Part shown: positions 6,898-9,683 of the stretch, piece after piece | Numbering within the stretch: position 1 is the stretch's first letter | Layout: every line of letters starts with the position of its first letter | Source: Fidelibacterota bacterium | GTDB taxonomy: Bacteria > Marinisomatota > Marinisomatia > Marinisomatales > TCS55 | DNA length: 9,683 nucleotides | Direction: 5' to 3' | Assembly: GCA_002717765.1 (NCBI GenBank) | Contig: PBCB01000017.1 | Span: 6,388 to 16,070, forward strand | Notes under the pieces: generated by a model | Databases searched by the model: none | What the model was told of the DNA's origin: nothing | What the model saw: only the letters and a program-made list of their open reading frames with translations | Translations under genes and position numbers: made by a program

Positions 6898-7550
6898 ATG
6901 ACAAGCTAATAAAAGCAATTGATAGAGCTAAATCGTATGTTTCTCAATTAGTCGTTGAAGGAAGCAGCTATTCTTCTAATATTGATTTAAATAAAATATG
7001 GCAACTTAATGACAGCTATATTGTATCTCCTGCTGGTTCAGGAATCATAATAATCGATCAAATGCTCGCACATCAGAGAATTCTTTATGATGGAGTTATA
7101 AAATCATTAAAGTCATCTTCATTTTCATCACAAACATTACTCTTTCCTATAAAAATGAAATTCACACCTAATAGGTTTTCAAGCTTACTAGATGCGCTAC
7201 CATTCATGAATAAGATTGGCTTTAATTTGAAAGATAATGGAAATAATCATGTAATTCTTGAATCAATTCCATCTGAAATGCTATGGGGAAATGAGAATGC
7301 TATAATCAACCGAATGATTGATGATTTCCAATCAATTATAAAGAAAGAATTTTCTAAAGAAAAGGCTCTTGCTTTAAGCTTTTCAAATCAAGCCTGCATT
7401 AAGCATGGTGACAATCTTAGCAATACTGAAATGACCGAACTAGTGAATAGGTTATTTGGAACAAGTGAGCCTTTTATTTGCCCTAATGGTAAATCAATTT
7501 TAATCCAAATACCTATTAATGAGATTGAAAAAAAATTCACAAAAAAATAA
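6894..7550 (+). CDS. mutL: Stand-alone MutL C-terminal (dimerisation/endonuclease-type) domain protein
   Basis: This 218-residue protein corresponds to only the C-terminal third of the mismatch-repair protein MutL, which is normally about 600 residues with an N-terminal GHKL ATPase. Residues 33-215 carry the domain features: IWQLNDSYIVSPAGSGIIIID (35-55), the DQ..AH.RILYD block (55-66), LLFPIKMKFTP (82-92), an inserted external subdomain LLDALPFMNKIGFNL (98-112), and CPNGKSILIQIP (196-207). Residues 1-32 form a short helix without ATPase motifs. The canonical metal motif DQHA(x2)E(x4)E reads D55 Q56 M57 L58 A59 H60 Q61 ... D66, and the usual C-P-H-G-R-P reads CPNGKS, so endonuclease activity is doubtful. 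The ATG overlaps the ftcD stop (ATGA). It lies before miaA, the classical mutL position. It may pair with an ATPase half encoded elsewhere or be a remnant under decay. Confidence 0.82.
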   Translation: MNDKLIKAIDRAKSYVSQLVVEGSSYSSNIDLNKIWQLNDSYIVSPAGSGIIIIDQMLAHQRILYDGVIKSLKSSSFSSQTLLFPIKMKFTPNRFSSLLDALPFMNKIGFNLKDNGNNHVILESIPSEMLWGNENAIINRMIDDFQSIIKKEFSKEKALALSFSNQACIKHGDNLSNTEMTELVNRLFGTSEPFICPNGKSILIQIPINEIEKKFTKK

Positions 7551-7579
7551 TATAACCTCATATTATACTTATTAATTAA

Positions 7580-8503
7580 ATGGAATTTATTCCTGCAATT
7601 ATTGGGCCAACCGCAAGCGGAAAAACTGATTTAGCGATTCGTTTAGCAAAAAAAATCAATGGTGAAGTCATTGGTTTGGATTCACGCCAAATATATAAAG
7701 ATATACCTATTGGTACGGCACAACCAACCATTAACGAAACTGGAATGATAAAACATCATTTAATTGGTATTAAGCCAGTAACTGAAATAATTAATGCAGG
7801 ATCTTATTCAAAGTTGGTAATCAAATGCATTGAAAAGATAAAATCAATAAATAAAATTCCAATTATTTGCGGTGGTTCAGGCCTATATTTTAGGGCAATT
7901 TCAAAGGGAATATTTGATAGCAGTCGCTCTGAATTAGAAGTTAGAAGTAAGCTTAATTTAGAGTATGAAAATGGTGGCGCTGAAAAGATGTTAAAGCGAT
8001 TAATAAATTTGGATTATGAATATTCTAAACTAATTCACATTAATAACAAAAAAAGATTAATTAGGGCGTTAGAGATTTTTGAAACTACAGGAAAAACGCC
8101 ATCTGAGCATTTTGCCAATCAAAAAAAAGATTCTATTCCAGTTCCAAATCTTTTTTCTGTTTATTTGGATTGGAATAAGGTAGAAATAAAAGAGAATATA
8201 GTAAAAAGAACCTCACAAATGCTAAGTGATGGATGGATAGAAGAGGTAAAATATTTATTAAAAAAACACCCCAATATAGATTTACATCCGCTCGATTCTA
8301 TAGGTTACAATCAAATAATAAGCCATTTACAAGGGAAGATAACTCTTAAGCAGCTTGAAGAAGAAATCAATATCAAGACCAGGCAGTTTGCAGTGAAACA
8401 GTCCAAATGGTTTAAAAGGGAAAAAATTGATTTAACAATCAGTATGAGCGATATGATCAATCTAGATAAAATTGTTGAAGAAATTTCTATGTCGCTTAAT
8501 TAA
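7580..8503 (+). CDS. miaA: tRNA dimethylallyltransferase
   Basis: MiaA adds a dimethylallyl group from DMAPP to N6 of adenosine 37 in tRNAs that read codons starting with U, which improves reading-frame maintenance. The 307 residues match the family. The P-loop is GPTASGKT (9-16). DSRQIY (34-39) with PIGTAQPT covers the substrate region, followed by IICGGSGLYFRAI (95-107), IHINNKKRLIRALEIFETTGK, and the C-terminal DSIGYNQI...TRQFAVKQSKWFKR block, which matches the tRNA-binding signature. GGSGLY replaces the common GGTGLY, a conservative change. The ATG has no clear ribosome site; the gap to the MutL-domain gene is 29 bases. The gene is followed by a 113-base noncoding region, so it may end the upstream operon. 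Confidence 0.96.
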   Translation: MEFIPAIIGPTASGKTDLAIRLAKKINGEVIGLDSRQIYKDIPIGTAQPTINETGMIKHHLIGIKPVTEIINAGSYSKLVIKCIEKIKSINKIPIICGGSGLYFRAISKGIFDSSRSELEVRSKLNLEYENGGAEKMLKRLINLDYEYSKLIHINNKKRLIRALEIFETTGKTPSEHFANQKKDSIPVPNLFSVYLDWNKVEIKENIVKRTSQMLSDGWIEEVKYLLKKHPNIDLHPLDSIGYNQIISHLQGKITLKQLEEEINIKTRQFAVKQSKWFKREKIDLTISMSDMINLDKIVEEISMSLN

Positions 8504-8520
8504 TTATATTTAATTTGATT

Positions 8521-8556
8521 TACTCTTTAAACCGTTCCTGAGAGAAGGTAAGAGTA
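8521..8556 (+). promoter_or_regulatory. Candidate PyrR binding loop (anti-antiterminator) in the pyrR leader
   Basis: The sequence can fold into a hairpin. The lower stem is TACTCTT (8521-8527) paired with AAGAGTA (8550-8556). A 5' bulge TAA (8528-8530) follows, then ACC/GGT (8531-8533 with 8547-8549), a bulged G8534, and TTC/GAA (8535-8537 with 8544-8546), capped by the hexaloop CTGAGA (8538-8543). The known PyrR recognition element of Bacillus has the pattern ARUC-CNGNGA-GGYU; the loop and its closing C-G pair fit, while the U-A pairs below differ from the consensus. It lies directly upstream of pyrR, where such an element is expected. The assignment rests on recalled consensus and manual folding. 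Confidence 0.7.
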
Positions 8557-8570
8557 TTTTATATACCTCT
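8543..8570 (+). promoter_or_regulatory. Candidate antiterminator pairing
   Basis: AGA-AGGT (8543-8549, with one bulged A at 8545) can pair with ACCTCT (8565-8570). This six-pair stem uses the 3' side of the binding-loop hairpin and the 5' arm of the following hairpin, so it is exclusive with both. That fits the three-way switch logic known for Bacillus pyr leaders, but the stem is short and this is inferred by eye. Confidence 0.35.
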
Positions 8571-8616
8571 ACATAATTTGTCTCGGAGCGATTCAATATT
8601 ATATAGAGGTTTTTTT
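8565..8616 (+). terminator. Intrinsic terminator/attenuator hairpin directly before pyrR
   Basis: ACCTCTA (8565-8571) pairs with TAGAGGT (8604-8610). Continuing inward, ATAAT (8573-8577) pairs with ATTAT (8598-8602), TTG (8578-8580) with CAA (8594-8596), and TCG (8583-8585) with CGA (8589-8591), with small mismatches between them. The hairpin is followed without gap by T's, giving seven in a row (8610-8616) that end at the pyrR ATG. The 3' arm includes AGAGG, the pyrR ribosome site. The hairpin could therefore stop transcription, hide the ribosome site, or do both. Binding of PyrR to the upstream loop would favour it when pyrimidines are plentiful. Confidence 0.75.
8605..8609 (+). promoter_or_regulatory. 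Ribosome binding site of pyrR, inside the attenuator 3' arm
   Basis: AGAGG lies seven bases before the ATG at 8617. It decides the pyrR start against an upstream in-frame TTG (8578) that would add 13 residues unlike any PyrR N-terminus and would lie inside the hairpin. Confidence 0.75.
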
Positions 8617-9171
8617 ATGTCAAAAGATAGCAGAAAAAAAATATTAGATTCGAAAGCTATCAATCGTTCAGTTATTAGATTGGCGCACGAAATCTTGGAA
8701 AGAAATAATATCGTTGACGAATTAGTTTTAATTGGAATTCTTTCCCGGGGCGAACCTCTTGCTAAGCGACTACAAAATCATTTAAAAAAAATATCTGGTT
8801 CTGTCGTTCCAATTGGAACTTTGGATATTACCTTTCATCGAGATGATTATAGAGATCGGCTTGTTGTACCACAGGTTAAAGGGACAAATATTAACGAAGA
8901 TATTAATCATAAAACTTTAATTCTTGTAGATGATGTATTGTATACAGGTAGAACGATTAGAGCCGCTATGGATGAGTTGCACTCATTTGGTAGACCAAAT
9001 AAAATTCAGCTAGCTGTTTTAGTTGACCGTGGCCATCGAGAGGTTCCTATTCGAGCAGATTTTATTGGAGCCAATATTCCTACCCATGAAGGTGAACACG
9101 TAAAAGTAGAGCTCGAAGAGATTGATGATAAAGATCTCGTTAGTTTAATAAAATACAGAGTTAAAAAATGA
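8617..9171 (+). CDS. pyrR: PyrR bifunctional pyr operon regulator / uracil phosphoribosyltransferase
   Basis: PyrR is an RNA-binding regulator of pyrimidine synthesis that also makes UMP from uracil and PRPP. In Bacillus, UMP-bound PyrR grips leader RNA and promotes termination. From ATG 8617 the protein has 184 residues, normal for the family. It starts MSKDSRKKILDSKAINRSV, collinear with known PyrRs. Visible motifs are GTLDITFHRDD (67-77) and the PRPP loop VDDVLYTGRT (104-113). DRGHREVPIRADFIG (137-151) retains H140, R141 and R146. Of the RNA-contact residues I recall from B. subtilis, R21, H24, R29, R141 and R146 are present; position 152 is Ala where Bacillus has Lys. A fitting leader hairpin lies just upstream, and the stop overlaps the pyrB start (ATGA), so both genes share its control. 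Confidence 0.95.
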   Translation: MSKDSRKKILDSKAINRSVIRLAHEILERNNIVDELVLIGILSRGEPLAKRLQNHLKKISGSVVPIGTLDITFHRDDYRDRLVVPQVKGTNINEDINHKTLILVDDVLYTGRTIRAAMDELHSFGRPNKIQLAVLVDRGHREVPIRADFIGANIPTHEGEHVKVELEEIDDKDLVSLIKYRVKK

Positions 9172-9683
9172 AAAATATCCATTTATTAGGCCTAAAGGAT
9201 TATCCAAAAGATGATATTCAAACAATTATTGATACAGGATTTAGATTTAAGGAGGTACTTGATAGGCCAATAAAAAAAGTTCCTTCGCTTCAAGGAAAAA
9301 CTATCGTTAATCTTTTTTTTGAAAATTCAACTAGAACAAGGATAAGTTTTGAGCTTGCTCAAAAAAGATTAAGCGCAGATACTGTCAATTTTTCCGCTTC
9401 AACGTCTAGTTTGAAAAAAGGTGAAACATTCAAAGATACCGTACAAAATATAGAAGCTATGAAAATTGATGCTGTTGTTATGAGGCATCCTACACCTGGC
9501 TCACCACTTCAACTAACAAAATATATTGATGCAATAGTTATTAATGCTGGTGACGGAACCCATGAACACCCTACTCAAGCCATATTAGATATGATGAGCC
9601 TACATGAAAAATTTGGCTACCTTAAAGGCCTTAAAGTCGGCATTGTAGGTGATATATCTCACAGCAGAGTTGCACTTAGTAAT
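9168..9683 (+). CDS. pyrB: Aspartate carbamoyltransferase catalytic subunit (3' end outside window)
   Basis: PyrB joins carbamoyl phosphate and aspartate to give N-carbamoyl-aspartate, the first committed step of pyrimidine synthesis. The first 172 of about 305 residues are visible. Landmarks are the carbamoyl-phosphate site FFENSTRTRISFELA (50-64), SASTSSLKKGETFKDT (76-91) with K84 supplied by the neighbouring subunit, RHPTPGSP (106-113), INAGDGTHEHPTQAILD (125-141) with H134 and Q137, and GDISHSRVA (161-169) with R167. These positions coincide with those of the E. coli enzyme as I recall them. The HPTQ block separates it from ornithine carbamoyltransferase, which has HPCQ. The ATG overlaps the pyrR stop by four bases, so it is translated with pyrR and falls under the same leader. 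It is not broken; the window simply ends at 9683. Confidence 0.96.
   Translation, partial: MKNIHLLGLKDYPKDDIQTIIDTGFRFKEVLDRPIKKVPSLQGKTIVNLFFENSTRTRISFELAQKRLSADTVNFSASTSSLKKGETFKDTVQNIEAMKIDAVVMRHPTPGSPLQLTKYIDAIVINAGDGTHEHPTQAILDMMSLHEKFGYLKGLKVGIVGDISHSRVALSN

Noticed and set aside
6800..6960. Possible frameshifted fusion of ftcD with MutL, or MutL N-terminal half hidden by a sequencing error
   Set aside because: ftcD is complete with both domains and ends naturally, the two genes are in different frames, and no GHKL ATPase motif occurs in any frame upstream of the MutL domain that I can see.
7525..7570. Promoter before miaA (TTGAAA or TTCACA with TATACT/TATAAC)
   Set aside because: Spacings of about 20-22 or more bases are poor, and AT-rich DNA gives many such matches; the start point would also leave almost no leader.
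8471..8520. Promoter for pyrR in the end of miaA (TTGAAG with TATATT/TAATTTG)
   Set aside because: A promoter here is expected, but no pair of elements has convincing sequence and spacing, so no position can be assigned.
8578..8616. TTG start at 8578 extending PyrR by 13 residues
   Set aside because: The extension lies within the attenuator hairpin, has no ribosome site, and does not resemble any PyrR N-terminus; ATG 8617 with AGAGG fits the family length.

Overview
The window is a compact, AT-rich (roughly one third G+C by eye) bacterial chromosome segment with every gene on the + strand. Two features suggest a Gram-negative bacterium: gmhA, which makes the heptose precursor of lipopolysaccharide, and tight gene packing with start/stop overlaps. 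The fused formiminotransferase-cyclodeaminase of about 566 residues and the style of the MutL C-terminal domain recall the Bacteroidetes/FCB side of the tree. A marine FCB-type lineage such as Marinimicrobia (SAR406) is a plausible guess from composition and gene style, but this is inference and no marker gene proves it.

Layout. Bases 1-138 are the tail of an unrecognised protein. Bases 177-2600 hold efp, accB and accC (elongation factor P and two acetyl-CoA carboxylase subunits). Bases 2606-3552 hold gcvH and gmhA, 3555-4451 a XerC/D recombinase, and 4451-5068 a small site-2 (M50) metalloprotease. A 43-codon membrane microprotein gene (5069-5200) lies exactly between the protease and ftcD. 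ftcD (5197-6897) is followed by a free-standing MutL C-terminal domain (6894-7550) and miaA (7580-8503). A 113-base leader (8504-8616) precedes pyrR (8617-9171), and pyrB starts at 9168 and runs off the window.

How the genes relate. From gcvH to the MutL fragment, neighbouring genes overlap by 1-4 bases or sit 0-2 bases apart, as expected for one translationally coupled transcript. The contents are mostly housekeeping: fatty-acid synthesis (accB, accC), one-carbon metabolism (gcvH, ftcD), envelope (gmhA, M50 protease), chromosome resolution (xer), tRNA modification (miaA) and pyrimidine synthesis (pyrR, pyrB).

Most notable points. (1) The pyrR leader contains a hairpin whose hexaloop CTGAGA fits the PyrR binding-loop pattern CNGNGA. 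A long hairpin follows with seven T's that end at the pyrR ATG, and its 3' arm contains the pyrR ribosome binding site. (2) At the conserved mutL-miaA position only the MutL C-terminal domain is encoded; no ATPase half is present and the endonuclease metal motif is altered. (3) The 43-residue membrane microprotein is coupled on both sides. No stretch longer than 300 bases lacks a gene. I see no RNA gene, CRISPR array, insertion sequence or integrated element.
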